A stretch of DNA of 64,000 nt from Franconibacter helveticus LMG 23732 (GTDB taxonomy: Bacteria; Pseudomonadota; Gammaproteobacteria; Enterobacterales; Enterobacteriaceae). The position numbers and the translations under genes were made by a program. The notes beneath the pieces were generated by a model, which ran no database searches, was not told the DNA's origin, and was given only the letters and a program-made list of their open reading frames with translations. The DNA is taken from NCBI RefSeq assembly GCF_000463115.2, contig NZ_AWFX01000024.1, positions 186,001-250,000 on the forward strand, written 5' to 3'. Positions 29,799 to 38,432 of the stretch are shown here, one piece after another. The number at the start of each line of letters is the position of its first letter. Positions within the stretch are counted from its first letter, which is position 1.

Positions 29799-31004
29799 TT
29801 AATCCACCAGAATAGCGAGCGCACGGTCGATGGCGGCAATCAGCGCTTCGACATCGCTCTGGGTGTTGTAAGGCGCGAAAGAGGCGCGCAGCGTGCCGCT
29901 GATGCCAAGCGCCGCCAGCAGGGGTTGCGCGCAGTGCTGGCCTGCGCGCAGCGCAATGCCATATTCCGCCAGCAGCGTCACCATATCGCTGTGATGCACA
30001 CCGGCGAAATCAAAGGCCAGCAGGCTGGAATCCTGGCAGCGGAACGAGCGAAAACCCGGTCGTTTTGACAGCCCGGCTTCAGCCAGCGTGGCCAGGCCGC
30101 GGCTATAACTTTCCGCTTTCACTAAATCTATCTCGTCCAGCCACTCCAGCGCCGCGCTAAGACCGATAACCCCCGCGACATTTGGCGTTCCTGCCTCAAA
30201 ACGGTAAGGCGCCGGCTGCGTTTTAAAACCGTCGAAAGAGACGTGAGTGATCATCTTGCCGCCGCCAAGCCAGGGCGACATCTGCTCCAGCAATTCGCCT
30301 TTGCCATAAAGCACGCCGATGCCGGTCGGGCCGTAAAGTTTGTGGCCTGAAAAGGCGTAAAAGTCGATATCCACCGCCTGCACGTCCGGCGGGCAATGCA
30401 CTACGCCCTGCGCGCCGTCTACAACCACGATGGCGTCTGCCTGATGAGCAAGCGTAATGGCGCGGGCGAGATCCGGGCAGCCGCCGGTCACATTCGACAT
30501 CTGTCCCAGCGCCAGAATGCGGGTGCGTTCGTTAAGCAGATCGGGAAGTCTGGCAAGGTTCGGCAGGCGATCGGCGCCGACAGGCAGCTTCACCACGCGC
30601 GCGCCGGTTTGCTCGGCCACCATCAGCCAGGGAACAAGGTTGGCATGATGTTCCGCTTCGCTGACGATGATTTCATCATCCGCCTTCAGGCGCGGGCGAG
30701 CGTAACACTGCGCAACCAGATTCAGCGCTTCGGTCGCGCCTTTCGTCCAGACGATATTTTTGCTTTCTGGCGCATTAAGCCAGCGCGCCACCGCGCTACG
30801 GGCCTCTTCGTAGCGCGCCGTTAAGCGCTGCGCTTCGGCAAACTGGCTGCGGTGCACATTTCCTGCGCTCAGGCTGTAAAACTGCTGCGTCGCTTCAATC
30901 ACCACCTGCGGTTTTAAGGCGGTGGCGGCGCTGTCAAGATAGACGCCCGCATCGGCCAGCGCCGGAAACTGCCCGCGAAAACGGGCGGGATTAAATGCTT
31001 TCAT
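29799..31004 (-). CDS. csdA: Cysteine desulfurase CsdA
   Basis: A 401-residue PLP enzyme, the E. coli CsdA length, when started at the ATG at 31004 (MKAFNPARF); an in-frame ATG at 31016 would add four residues. The PLP lysine is Lys222 in FSGHKLYGP and the persulfide cysteine is Cys358 in RAGQHCAQP. It removes sulfur from cysteine, leaving alanine, and passes it to CsdE. It is the third desulfurase class beside IscS and SufS. It is transcribed as csdA-csdE leftward, divergent from ygdI. Confidence 0.97.
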   Translation of the reverse strand: MKAFNPARFRGQFPALADAGVYLDSAATALKPQVVIEATQQFYSLSAGNVHRSQFAEAQRLTARYEEARSAVARWLNAPESKNIVWTKGATEALNLVAQCYARPRLKADDEIIVSEAEHHANLVPWLMVAEQTGARVVKLPVGADRLPNLARLPDLLNERTRILALGQMSNVTGGCPDLARAITLAHQADAIVVVDGAQGVVHCPPDVQAVDIDFYAFSGHKLYGPTGIGVLYGKGELLEQMSPWLGGGKMITHVSFDGFKTQPAPYRFEAGTPNVAGVIGLSAALEWLDEIDLVKAESYSRGLATLAEAGLSKRPGFRSFRCQDSSLLAFDFAGVHHSDMVTLLAEYGIALRAGQHCAQPLLAALGISGTLRASFAPYNTQSDVEALIAAIDRALAILVD

Positions 31005-31195
31005 AATGCTCCTCATAATAGAGCCCGATCGTCGCGCATTTATCGCGTCCGTACAAGGAAGTTCATAACCATCGGATTAGTCTGTTTATTCTGGCAAATC
31101 AGGGAGGGAAGGTTATGCTGAATAATGTTAGGTGAACATTTAAGCCTGTCAGTAGAAGAAGTTTATATAGCATTAAACTCTACAAGGAGAAGAAG

Positions 31196-31423
31196 ATGAA
31201 AAAGACAGCCGCTGTAGTATCCGCTTGTATGATGGCCTTCGCTCTGAGTGCGTGTTCTGGCCCGAATTATGTGATGCACACAAACGATGGCCGTTCTATC
31301 GTCTCCGACGGTAAACCAAAGACTGACGATGAAACCGGCATGATTAAGTATAAAGACGCCAACGGCAACCAGCAGCAGATCAACCGTTCTGACGTGAAAG
31401 AGATGGTTGCGCTGGAGAAATAA
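31196..31423 (+). CDS. ygdI: Small lipoprotein YgdI (DUF903)
   Basis: A 75-residue lipoprotein with lipobox cysteine Cys20 (ALSAC) followed by Ser-Gly. The mature part closely resembles YgdR, encoded at 3240-3458, with the shared block DGRSIVSDGKPKTDDETG. The function is unknown; the DUF903 fold is SH3-like. It is preceded by AAGGAGAAG, a strong ribosome site. The stop lies only 14 bases from the 3' end of the convergent GcvB RNA, and no separate terminator is visible on the plus strand. Confidence 0.93.
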   Translation: MKKTAAVVSACMMAFALSACSGPNYVMHTNDGRSIVSDGKPKTDDETGMIKYKDANGNQQQINRSDVKEMVALEK

Positions 31424-31437
31424 GCCCGGTATCAGGC

Positions 31438-31641
31438 AAAAAAAAGCACCGCAATTCGCGGTGCTACATTAATCACTATGGACAGACAGGGTAAATGTAC
31501 AGGAAGTGAAATAGGGTAGCGTTGCTACCATGGTCTGAAATGCAGACCAAATGCAAACACAACAACACAACATCACAACCGTAAGCCAAAAGTCCCTCAG
31601 AACGCTCATCCCGAAAAACTTTTCGTTCCGGCTCAGGAAGT
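31438..31641 (-). ncRNA. gcvB: Small regulatory RNA GcvB
   Basis: On the minus strand, about 204 bases match E. coli GcvB (about 206) closely in order and content. The 5' stem begins ACTTCCTGAGCCGGAACG; the G/U-rich R1 target-binding region (GTTGTGATGTTGTGTTGTTG) is at about 31552-31579; the middle hairpins include GGTCTGCATTTCAGACC and GGTAGCAACGCTACC; and the end is the terminator AGCACCGC-GAATT-GCGGTGCT plus eight U. GcvB is an Hfq-dependent RNA that represses many amino-acid and peptide transporter mRNAs when glycine is plentiful. It is divergent from its activator gene gcvA, as in E. coli. Confidence 0.96.
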
Positions 31642-31658
31642 GGCGCCACTATAGGTAT

Positions 31659-31687
31659 TTGCTGGTGCAACCTCAACGGACAATTTA
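31659..31687 (-). promoter_or_regulatory. gcvB-gcvA divergent promoter region
   Basis: Reading leftward, upstream of the GcvB 5' end at 31641, I see TTGAGG, a 17-bp spacer and TATAGT close to the start, a plausible sigma-70 promoter. The 128 bases to the gcvA ATG must hold both promoters and the GcvA-binding sites known from E. coli. The exact coordinates given here are approximate. Confidence 0.5.
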
Positions 31688-31769
31688 TAATGTCTCAGAT
31701 AAAAAAAACTAATAGGTGACGTCTTGTTATCCTTTTTGTTAATGAGCATTAACACGAAACCCAGCAACC

Positions 31770-32687
31770 ATGTCCAAGCGATTACCCCCATTAAACGCAT
31801 TACGCGTTTTTGACGCCGCCGCGCGTCATTTAAGCTTTACCAAAGCCGCAGACGAGCTCTTTGTCACCCAGGCGGCGGTAAGTCATCAAATCAAGTCGCT
31901 TGAGGATTTTCTGGGCCTGAAGCTGTTTCGCCGTCGCAACCGCTCGCTGCTGTTGACTGAAGAGGGGCAAAGCTACTTCCTCGACATCAAAGAGATCTTT
32001 TCTCAGCTGACGGAAGCGACGCGCAAACTTCAGGCCCGCAGCGCCAAAGGCGCCCTGACGGTAAGCCTGCTGCCAAGCTTCGCCATTCACTGGCTGGTGC
32101 CGAGGCTTTCCAGCTTTAACTCGGCTTACCCGGGCATCGATGTACGTATTCAGGCGGTGGACCGTGAAGAAGACAAGCTTGCAGACGATGTGGATGTGGC
32201 GATTTTTTACGGGCGCGGCAACTGGCCCGGGCTCAGAGTGGAAAAGCTGTACGCCGAATATCTGCTGCCGGTTTGCTCTCCGCTGCTGCTCACCGGCGAA
32301 AAGCCGCTAAAAACGCCGCAGGATCTGGAAAAGCACACGCTGCTGCACGATGCTTCTCGCCGCGACTGGCAAACTTATACGCGCCAGCTTGGTCTTAATC
32401 ATATCAATGTGCAGCAGGGGCCGATTTTCAGCCACAGCGCCATGGTATTGCAGGCGGCTATTCACGGGCAGGGCATCGCGCTCGCCAATAATGTGATGGC
32501 GCAGTCAGAGATCGAAGCAGGCCGGCTGGTCTGTCCTTTTAATGATGTGCTGGTCAGTAAAAATGCATTTTATCTGGTTTGTCATGACAGCCAGGCAGAA
32601 CTGGGTAAAATAGCGGCCTTTCGTCAATGGATACTGGCGAAAGCGGCCAGCGAGCAAGAAAAATTCCGTTTTCGCTACGAGCAATAA
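31770..32687 (+). CDS. gcvA: Glycine cleavage transcriptional regulator GcvA
   Basis: A 305-residue LysR-type regulator, the same length as in E. coli. The N-terminal winged helix-turn-helix spans about residues 5-65 (SFTKAADELFVTQAAVSHQ is the recognition region), followed by a substrate-binding-like effector domain. With glycine it activates the gcvTHP operon and gcvB; without glycine, together with GcvR, it represses gcvTHP. It lies divergent to gcvB, so regulator and regulatory RNA share one control region. ygdD begins 45 bases downstream. Confidence 0.96.
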   Translation: MSKRLPPLNALRVFDAAARHLSFTKAADELFVTQAAVSHQIKSLEDFLGLKLFRRRNRSLLLTEEGQSYFLDIKEIFSQLTEATRKLQARSAKGALTVSLLPSFAIHWLVPRLSSFNSAYPGIDVRIQAVDREEDKLADDVDVAIFYGRGNWPGLRVEKLYAEYLLPVCSPLLLTGEKPLKTPQDLEKHTLLHDASRRDWQTYTRQLGLNHINVQQGPIFSHSAMVLQAAIHGQGIALANNVMAQSEIEAGRLVCPFNDVLVSKNAFYLVCHDSQAELGKIAAFRQWILAKAASEQEKFRFRYEQ

Positions 32688-32732
32688 CACCATTTTGCGC
32701 GCCCCGGCGCGCCTGACTTTTAGGGTTACAAC

Positions 32733-33128
32733 ATGACCAGCCGTTTTATGCTGATTTTCGCCGCGATTAGTGGCTTTATTTTTGTGGCTCTCGGCGCTTT
32801 TGGGGCGCACGTTTTAAGCAAATCATTAGGCGTTGTGGAAATGGGCTGGATACAAACCGGCCTTGAATATCAGGCGTTCCACACGCTTGCCATCTTTGGG
32901 CTGGCGGTGGCGATGCAACGCCGCATCAGCATCTGGTTTTACTGGAGCAGCGTTTTTCTCGCGCTCGGCACGGTGCTTTTTAGCGGCAGCCTTTATTGTC
33001 TGGCGCTTTCGCACCTGAGGCTCTGGGCGTTTGTCACGCCGGTGGGCGGCGTAAGTTTCCTTGCAGGTTGGGTATTGATGTTAATTGGCGCGGTGCGTCT
33101 GAAGCGTAAAGGTTCGGTTCATGAATAA
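32733..33128 (+). CDS. ygdD: DUF423 inner-membrane protein YgdD
   Basis: A 131-residue protein of the DUF423 family with four predicted membrane helices and the typical GAFGAHVL motif after the first helix, and [11 protein letters not shown]. No function is established. It ends with an 8-base overlap with rlmM, so the two are translationally coupled, an arrangement also seen in E. coli. It could be expressed from the gcvA promoter. Confidence 0.92.
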   Translation: MTSRFMLIFAAISGFIFVALGAFGAHVLSKSLGVVEMGWIQTGLEYQAFHTLAIFGLAVAMQRRISIWFYWSSVFLALGTVLFSGSLYCLALSHLRLWAFVTPVGGVSFLAGWVLMLIGAVRLKRKGSVHE

Positions 33129-34221
33129 AGTCATTTTGTACTGCCGCCAGGGATTTGAAAAAGAGTGCGCGGCGGAGATAACCGATAAAGCCGCGCAGCT
33201 TGGCGTTTACGGGTTCGCCCGCGTTAAAGAGCAGTCTGGTTATGTGGTGTTTGAGTGTTATCAGCCAGAAGAGGCGGATAAGCTTGGCCGCGAGCTGCCG
33301 TTCAGCTCGCTGATTTTTGCCCGCCAGATGATCGTGGCGGGCGAGCTGCTCACCGATTTGCCGCCTGAAGACCGCGTGACGCCGATTGTCGGCATGCTAC
33401 AGGGCGTAGTGGAAAAAGGCGGCGAGCTGCGCGTGGAAGTGGCGGACACCAACGAAAGCAAAGAGCTGATGAAGTTCTGCCGTAAGTTTACGGTGCCGCT
33501 TCGTGCCGCGCTGCGCGAAGCGAAAATCCTGGCGAATTTTGAAACGGCTAAGCGCCCGGTAGTGCACGTATTCTTTATTGCGCCAGGCTGCTGCTACGCC
33601 GGTTACTCTTACACGAATAACAATTCGCCTTTTTATATGGGCATTCCGCGCCTGAAGTTCCCGGCGGATGCGCCGAGCCGCTCTACGCTGAAGCTTGAAG
33701 AGGCGTTTCACGTTTTTATTCCTGCCGATGAGTGGGACGAGCGGCTGGCGAACGGGATGTATGCGGTTGACCTGGGCGCCTGCCCTGGCGGCTGGACCTA
33801 TCAGCTGGTAAAACGCAACATGTGGGTTTCTTCCGTGGACAACGGCCCGATGGCGCAAAGCCTGATGGATACCGGGCAGGTCACGTGGCTGCGCGAAGAT
33901 GGCTTCCGCTATCGCCCGAACCGCAACAACATCTCCTGGATGGTGTGCGACATGGTTGAAAAGCCGGCGAAAGTGGCGGCGCTGATGGCGCAATGGCTGG
34001 TCAATGGCTGGTGTCGGGAGACGATTTTCAACCTGAAGCTGCCGATGAAAAAGCGCTATGAAGAGGTTTCCCAGAATATCGCTTTTATCCGCGAGCAACT
34101 GGAAGCGAACGGCATCAACGCAGAAATCCAGGCGCGTCAGCTTTATCATGACCGCGAGGAAGTCACCGTTCACGTTCGCCGCTGGTGGGCAGCGGTAGGC
34201 GGCCGTCGCGACGAGCGTTAA
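33121..34221 (+). CDS. rlmM: 23S rRNA 2'-O-ribose methyltransferase RlmM
   Basis: A 366-residue enzyme, the same length as E. coli RlmM. The N-terminal half is a THUMP-like domain, and the C-terminal half a Rossmann methyltransferase with the SAM loop [14 protein letters not shown] and the later catalytic lysine region [10 protein letters not shown]. It methylates the 2'-OH of C2498 in 23S rRNA. The ATG lies inside the end of ygdD (8-base overlap). A terminator follows 30 bases after the stop. Confidence 0.97.
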   Translation: MNKVILYCRQGFEKECAAEITDKAAQLGVYGFARVKEQSGYVVFECYQPEEADKLGRELPFSSLIFARQMIVAGELLTDLPPEDRVTPIVGMLQGVVEKGGELRVEVADTNESKELMKFCRKFTVPLRAALREAKILANFETAKRPVVHVFFIAPGCCYAGYSYTNNNSPFYMGIPRLKFPADAPSRSTLKLEEAFHVFIPADEWDERLANGMYAVDLGACPGGWTYQLVKRNMWVSSVDNGPMAQSLMDTGQVTWLREDGFRYRPNRNNISWMVCDMVEKPAKVAALMAQWLVNGWCRETIFNLKLPMKKRYEEVSQNIAFIREQLEANGINAEIQARQLYHDREEVTVHVRRWWAAVGGRRDER

Positions 34222-34250
34222 GGCGTTAACCGCAAAGGTTAAAAGTGAAT

Positions 34251-34277
34251 AAGGCAGGGCGCGTACCTGCCTTTTTT
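34251..34277 (+). terminator. Terminator of ygdD-rlmM
   Basis: An 8-bp stem (AAGGCAGG with CCTGCCTT) and a T run lie shortly after rlmM. It is a clear intrinsic terminator and marks the point where the E. coli fucose genes would begin. Confidence 0.88.
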
Positions 34278-34363
34278 GTACGCTTAACGCGCGAACCAGA
34301 CAGACAAGAGCAGTGAAACGTTGCGCCCGCCAGCCGCTAAGCCGCGTATGATCGGCGCCGCGC

Positions 34364-35119
34364 TTACCTTCCCGCCAGCCTTAGCTGCTGTAAATTGCCG
34401 TTGAGCTGCAAATCCGTTTTAAGCCTCGCCACTTCGCGGCAAATGAAGGCGCTTTCTTTATGCGTCTCCAGTTTGTTGCGCCATTTCTCCGGCGCTTCGT
34501 CGAGCCTTTCATAAAGCGATTCCAGCGTGCCGAATTGCGTAATCAACTGCGTCGCGCTTTTAGGCCCGATACCCGCAACGCCTGGGATTTTACTGCTGCT
34601 GATGCCGGCAAGCCCCCAGAAATCGGGTAACTGCTGCGGTTCAACGCCAAACTCCGCGGCGATAAACGGCGCATCCAGCCAGCGTTTCTGAAAATAGTCG
34701 CGAATGCGAACCGCGGGAGAGAGCAACTGGCAATAGCCTTTATCGGTGGAGACGATGGTGGCCTGTTGGCCCGCCGCCGCCACTTTTACCGCAAGCGTTG
34801 CCGCAAGATCGTCGGCTTCATCGCCTTCGCTTACCCAGCAGGCAACGCCGTGACGCGTGAAGGCGTCGCGCAGGCCATGCATTTCCGCCTGTAACGCCTC
34901 CGGCATCGGCGGGCGCCCCGCTTTGTAGTCCGGCAGCAAGTGATGCCGCCAGCCCTGGCTTCGCGCGTCGTCATCAAAAACCGCCACCGCGTGGGTGGGC
35001 TGACTGTGCAAAATTAACTGGTCAAGCGCATGAAGGCACGCTTCAACGCAGGGGGAACCCTGCACCGCATGAATGCGTCGAATCAGGTTGAGCGCGTCGA
35101 CGATTAATAAATGGGCCAC
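34364..35119 (-). CDS. xni: Flap endonuclease Xni (ExoIX)
   Basis: A 251-residue protein with the 5'-nuclease fold, the same length as E. coli Xni if started at the GTG at 35119 ([15 protein letters not shown]), which has a GGGG Shine-Dalgarno about 9 bases upstream. A longer frame from 35158 would add residues absent from relatives. Acidic metal-binding residues are seen in [20 protein letters not shown] and STDKGYCQL, and the helix-hairpin-helix DNA-binding segment is [11 protein letters not shown]. It resembles the 5' nuclease domain of DNA polymerase I. The gene is alone between rlmM and sdaB. Confidence 0.95.
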   Translation of the reverse strand: MAHLLIVDALNLIRRIHAVQGSPCVEACLHALDQLILHSQPTHAVAVFDDDARSQGWRHHLLPDYKAGRPPMPEALQAEMHGLRDAFTRHGVACWVSEGDEADDLAATLAVKVAAAGQQATIVSTDKGYCQLLSPAVRIRDYFQKRWLDAPFIAAEFGVEPQQLPDFWGLAGISSSKIPGVAGIGPKSATQLITQFGTLESLYERLDEAPEKWRNKLETHKESAFICREVARLKTDLQLNGNLQQLRLAGR

Positions 35120-35208
35120 TGGCTTACCCCGCTGTAAAAGATGGGCTAACCCTACCATTTCAGCAGGATGCGGGCCAGAAAAGGGAGGAAATCAGGAAGG
35201 TGACTCGC

Positions 35209-35235
35209 AAAAAAATCCGCCCGGGGCCGGGCGGA
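35209..35235 (-). terminator. Terminator of sdaC-sdaB
   Basis: A GC-rich palindrome (TCCGCCCGG with CCGGGCGGA) is followed on the minus strand by seven T residues, just after the sdaB stop. Confidence 0.88.
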
Positions 35236-35249
35236 AAAATGATGAAGCC

Positions 35250-36617
35250 TTAGTCGCAGGCGACGACTTTCATCGCCAGTCCGCCGCGGGAGGTTTCGCG
35301 ATATTTCGCGTTCATGTCTTTGCCGGTTTCATACATGGTTTCAATGACTTTATCGAGACAGACGCGCGGCTCGCTGGTGCGCCGCAGCGCCATGCGCGCC
35401 GCATTGACCGCTTTCACCGCCGCAATGGCGTTACGCTCGATACAGGGCACCTGTACCTGGCCCGCTACCGGGTCGCAGGTTAGCCCCAGGTTATGTTCCA
35501 TGCCGATTTCAGCCGCAATGCAAACCTGCGCCGGGCTGGCGCCAAGCAGTTCGGCAAGCCCCGCCGCCGCCATTGAGCAGGCGACGCCCACTTCCCCCTG
35601 GCAGCCCACTTCCGCGCCGGAAATAGAGGCGTTCATTTTATAGAGCGAGCCGATGGCGCTCGCCACCAGCAGGTAGCGGGTCAGGGAGTTGGCGTTGACC
35701 TCCCGAATGAACTTATCGTAATAGGCCAGCACCGCCGGCACGATGCCGCACGCGCCGTTAGTGGGCGCCGTCACCACGCGGCCGCCTGCCGCGTTCTCTT
35801 CGTTAACGGCCAGCGCAAACATGTTTATCCAGTCCACCACGTTCATCGGGTCAGCGTTAGTTTTATCCTGGCTGACCAGCATACGGCGAAGCGCTGCGGC
35901 GCGACGCGGTACGCGAAGTTTGCCCGGCAACACCCCTTCCGTGGTAATGCCGCGCTCGATCCCGCTGCGCATAACATCCCAGACGCCAGCAAGGTGCGCT
36001 TCAAGCTCCGCTTTACTGCGCAGCGCCAGTTCGTTTTGCATCATCAGGCCCGAAAGAGAAAGCCCGGTCTGCTGGCAGTGGCGCTGCAAATCGGCCGCGT
36101 TGCGGTAAGGATAAGGCACCTCGACCGGCGCCGCGTTGGTCTGCCCGAAATGGGCTTCATCCACAATAAAGCCGCCGCCGATGGAGTAGTAAGTTTGGCT
36201 GTAGAGCACCGTTTCGCCCGCCAGCGCAGTAATGCGCATACCGTTTTCATGCAGCGAAAGGTTGTCGGCATGAAAATTCATGCACTGGTCAACAGGGAAC
36301 TCTACCTCATGCTGGCCTTGCGCCAGCAGCAGGCGGCCATGTGTATTCACGTCCTGAATAAAGTGCGGGATGGCGTCGATGTCTACCGTGTCCGGCAGGT
36401 TGCCAGCAAGCCCCATAATAATGGCGATATCGGTATGGTGGCCTTTGCCCGTTAGCGACAGCGAGCCGTAAACATCCACTACCACACGCGTTACGCGCAG
36501 CAGTAATCCCTTCGCGATAAGATCGTCCGTGAACTGCTTGCCCGCTTTCATCGGCCCCACGGTGTGAGAGCTGGAAGGGCCAATGCCAATTTTAAAAATA
36601 TCGAAAACACTGATCAT
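35250..36617 (-). CDS. sdaB: L-serine deaminase SdaB
   Basis: A 455-residue iron-sulfur L-serine dehydratase, the E. coli length, from the ATG at 36617 (MISVFDIFKIGIGPSSSHT). An in-frame ATG further upstream would add 21 unrelated residues. It converts L-serine to pyruvate and ammonia using a [4Fe-4S] cluster; conserved cysteines lie in TNGACGIVPA, GLTCDPVAGQ and QVPCIERNA. The N-terminal GPSSSHT segment is typical of the family. It follows the serine transporter gene sdaC, so uptake and breakdown are coupled. Confidence 0.97.
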   Translation of the reverse strand: MISVFDIFKIGIGPSSSHTVGPMKAGKQFTDDLIAKGLLLRVTRVVVDVYGSLSLTGKGHHTDIAIIMGLAGNLPDTVDIDAIPHFIQDVNTHGRLLLAQGQHEVEFPVDQCMNFHADNLSLHENGMRITALAGETVLYSQTYYSIGGGFIVDEAHFGQTNAAPVEVPYPYRNAADLQRHCQQTGLSLSGLMMQNELALRSKAELEAHLAGVWDVMRSGIERGITTEGVLPGKLRVPRRAAALRRMLVSQDKTNADPMNVVDWINMFALAVNEENAAGGRVVTAPTNGACGIVPAVLAYYDKFIREVNANSLTRYLLVASAIGSLYKMNASISGAEVGCQGEVGVACSMAAAGLAELLGASPAQVCIAAEIGMEHNLGLTCDPVAGQVQVPCIERNAIAAVKAVNAARMALRRTSEPRVCLDKVIETMYETGKDMNAKYRETSRGGLAMKVVACD

Positions 36618-36680
36618 GATGCGTCCGTTGCTTGTGCCGGGAAGAGCGTGCGCCGCCGTGAAGACGGCGCAGAAGAGCAA

Positions 36681-37967
36681 TTAGCTAAACAGGGAGTAGG
36701 AAATAGCGGAGATAGCGATAAGGCCCATGACAACCACAAAGACGTTGCTGATGTGGCCGCTGTATTTGCGCATCGCCGGTACTTTCTGAATGGCGTACAT
36801 CGGCATCAGGAACAGGATCATCGCGATAATCGGTCCGCCCAGCGTTTCGATCATACCGAGAATGCTTGGGTTGAGCGTCGCCACAATCCAGGTGGTCACC
36901 AGCATGAACACGGCGGTAATGCGGTTCAGCTTGTTGATTTCAATGGTTTTGCCTTTGCCGCGCAGCGACTTAATAACCATGCCGTTAAAGCCTTCGCGCG
37001 CGCCCAGATAGTGGCCGAGGAAGGATTTGGTGATGGCGATAATCGCGATAATCGGCGCCATCCAGGCGATGATCGGGGCGTTAAAGTGGTTCGCCAGGTA
37101 AGAGAGAATGGAGATGTTCTGCGCTTTCGCTTCCGCCAGGTTTTCCGGCGTCAGGCTCAGTACGCAACTGAAGACGAAGAACATGACGGTCAGCACCATC
37201 ATCACATGCGCGCGAGCCAGAATGCTGGAGCATTTCTTCTCGGCGCCCTCTGCATACTCTTCACGCTTCGCAACGGCGAAAGAAGAGATGATCGGCGAGT
37301 GGTTGAAGGAGAAGACCATTACCGGGATGGCGAGCCACAGCGTCATCCACAAGCCGTTGCCGGTCGTTGCGCTGCTCAAAGAGAGGGTTTCCAGCGCGGC
37401 GCCATTCCACTGCGGAATCAGATAAAGCGCCAGCAGCATCAGCGCGGCGACAAACGGAAATACCAGTACGCTCATCGCTTTAACAATCATCTGCTCGCCA
37501 AAGCGCACAATGGTCATCATGCCGACAATCAGGATCAGCGACAGAATAGCGCGCGGCGGCGCTGTCATCTGCAACTGGTGCGTCATGAAGCTTTCAACGG
37601 TGTTGGTGATCGCCACGCTGTAAACCAGCAGGATCGGGTAAATCGCGAAGAAGTAGAGCAGGGTGATGAGCTTGCCCGCGCCCACGCCGAAATGTTCTTC
37701 CACAACTTCGGTGATGTCTTCGCCCGGGTTTTTACCGGAAAGCACGAAGCGGGTAAGGCCGCGGTGCGCGAAGTAGGTCATCGGGAAAGCAAGGATTGCC
37801 ATGATGATAAGCGGGATCATGCCGCCTACGCCTGCGTTGATGGGCAGAAAAAGTACGCCTGCGCCAATAGCGGTGCCGTAAAGTCCCAGCATCCACATGG
37901 TGTCGGTTTTGCGCCAGGCGCTGCGTGCTTCAACGGAAGCAACTGTGCTGGTTTGAGTGGTTTCCAT
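36681..37967 (-). CDS. sdaC: Serine:proton symporter SdaC
   Basis: A 428-residue membrane protein of the HAAAP amino-acid transporter family with about eleven hydrophobic helices; E. coli SdaC has 429. The N-terminal helix [17 protein letters not shown] is characteristic. It imports L-serine with protons. The ATG has AGGAG upstream. sdaB follows after 63 bases and shares the terminator at 35209. In E. coli this operon is activated by CRP; a near-consensus CRP site lies upstream here. Confidence 0.97.
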   Translation of the reverse strand: METTQTSTVASVEARSAWRKTDTMWMLGLYGTAIGAGVLFLPINAGVGGMIPLIIMAILAFPMTYFAHRGLTRFVLSGKNPGEDITEVVEEHFGVGAGKLITLLYFFAIYPILLVYSVAITNTVESFMTHQLQMTAPPRAILSLILIVGMMTIVRFGEQMIVKAMSVLVFPFVAALMLLALYLIPQWNGAALETLSLSSATTGNGLWMTLWLAIPVMVFSFNHSPIISSFAVAKREEYAEGAEKKCSSILARAHVMMVLTVMFFVFSCVLSLTPENLAEAKAQNISILSYLANHFNAPIIAWMAPIIAIIAITKSFLGHYLGAREGFNGMVIKSLRGKGKTIEINKLNRITAVFMLVTTWIVATLNPSILGMIETLGGPIIAMILFLMPMYAIQKVPAMRKYSGHISNVFVVVMGLIAISAISYSLFS

Positions 37968-38432
37968 CTGTATCTCCTGAAGGAAGCTTAAATATCAGGT
38001 TTTTAGTCATATCCAATGAAAAATCGCCTGACTGTAAAATGAAACGCTGTTGATAGCGGGTTTTTTATAATTTTTCCCCGTAACTATTGGCGGGCGGAAA
38101 GATACATTCATGTTACGAATGCATCAGTGATCGCGATCCCAAATGCAATAATCCACCTATATAAAGGGCGTTTTTTAGGGCATCTGTCTACTTTCAAAAC
38201 ATTAATCAGTATTTAGGCGTGCAAAGCCTGCCATTTGCGGCGCGGGAGGTAAACATAAGGGAATCGAATAGATCATTTTTCTCTGCAAAAACGACGCGCT
38301 ACAGCGTTTAACCTTGCTAATAGATAAATTCAAATGATTATTGGCGGGGATAAAAACGAAGCAAACGGTTTCGGCAGGCGAATTTACGCAATAAAAAAGG
38401 CGGCTATTGAGCCGCCTTATGAGTCGGGTTTA
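37968..38432 (-). promoter_or_regulatory. sdaC upstream region with candidate CRP site
   Basis: This 465-base stretch between ppnN and sdaC holds no gene that I can support. On the sdaC side, AGTGATCGCGATCCCA at 38126-38141 matches 8 of 10 conserved positions of the CRP consensus TGTGA-N6-TCACA. An AT-rich -10-like TTATAA lies at 38065-38070. This fits CRP control of sdaCB known from E. coli, though the spacing to a start site is unproven. The right end carries the ppnN terminator at 38393-38418. The middle (about 38150-38390) shows nothing else recognisable. Confidence 0.45.
38393..38418 (-). terminator. Terminator of ppnN
   Basis: On the minus strand an 8-bp stem (AAGGCGGC with GCCGCCTT) is followed by a T run, 15 bases beyond the ppnN stop. 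Confidence 0.88.

Noticed and set aside
36681-36700. Extension of SdaB to the upstream ATG at 36680
   Set aside because: The extra 21 residues have no counterpart in relatives, and the MISVFDIFKIG start fits the family.
36564-37991. Open frame of 475 codons antisense to sdaC
   Set aside because: It is the complement of a conserved transporter gene, and its low-complexity His/Asp/Asn/Arg composition is typical of antisense frames.
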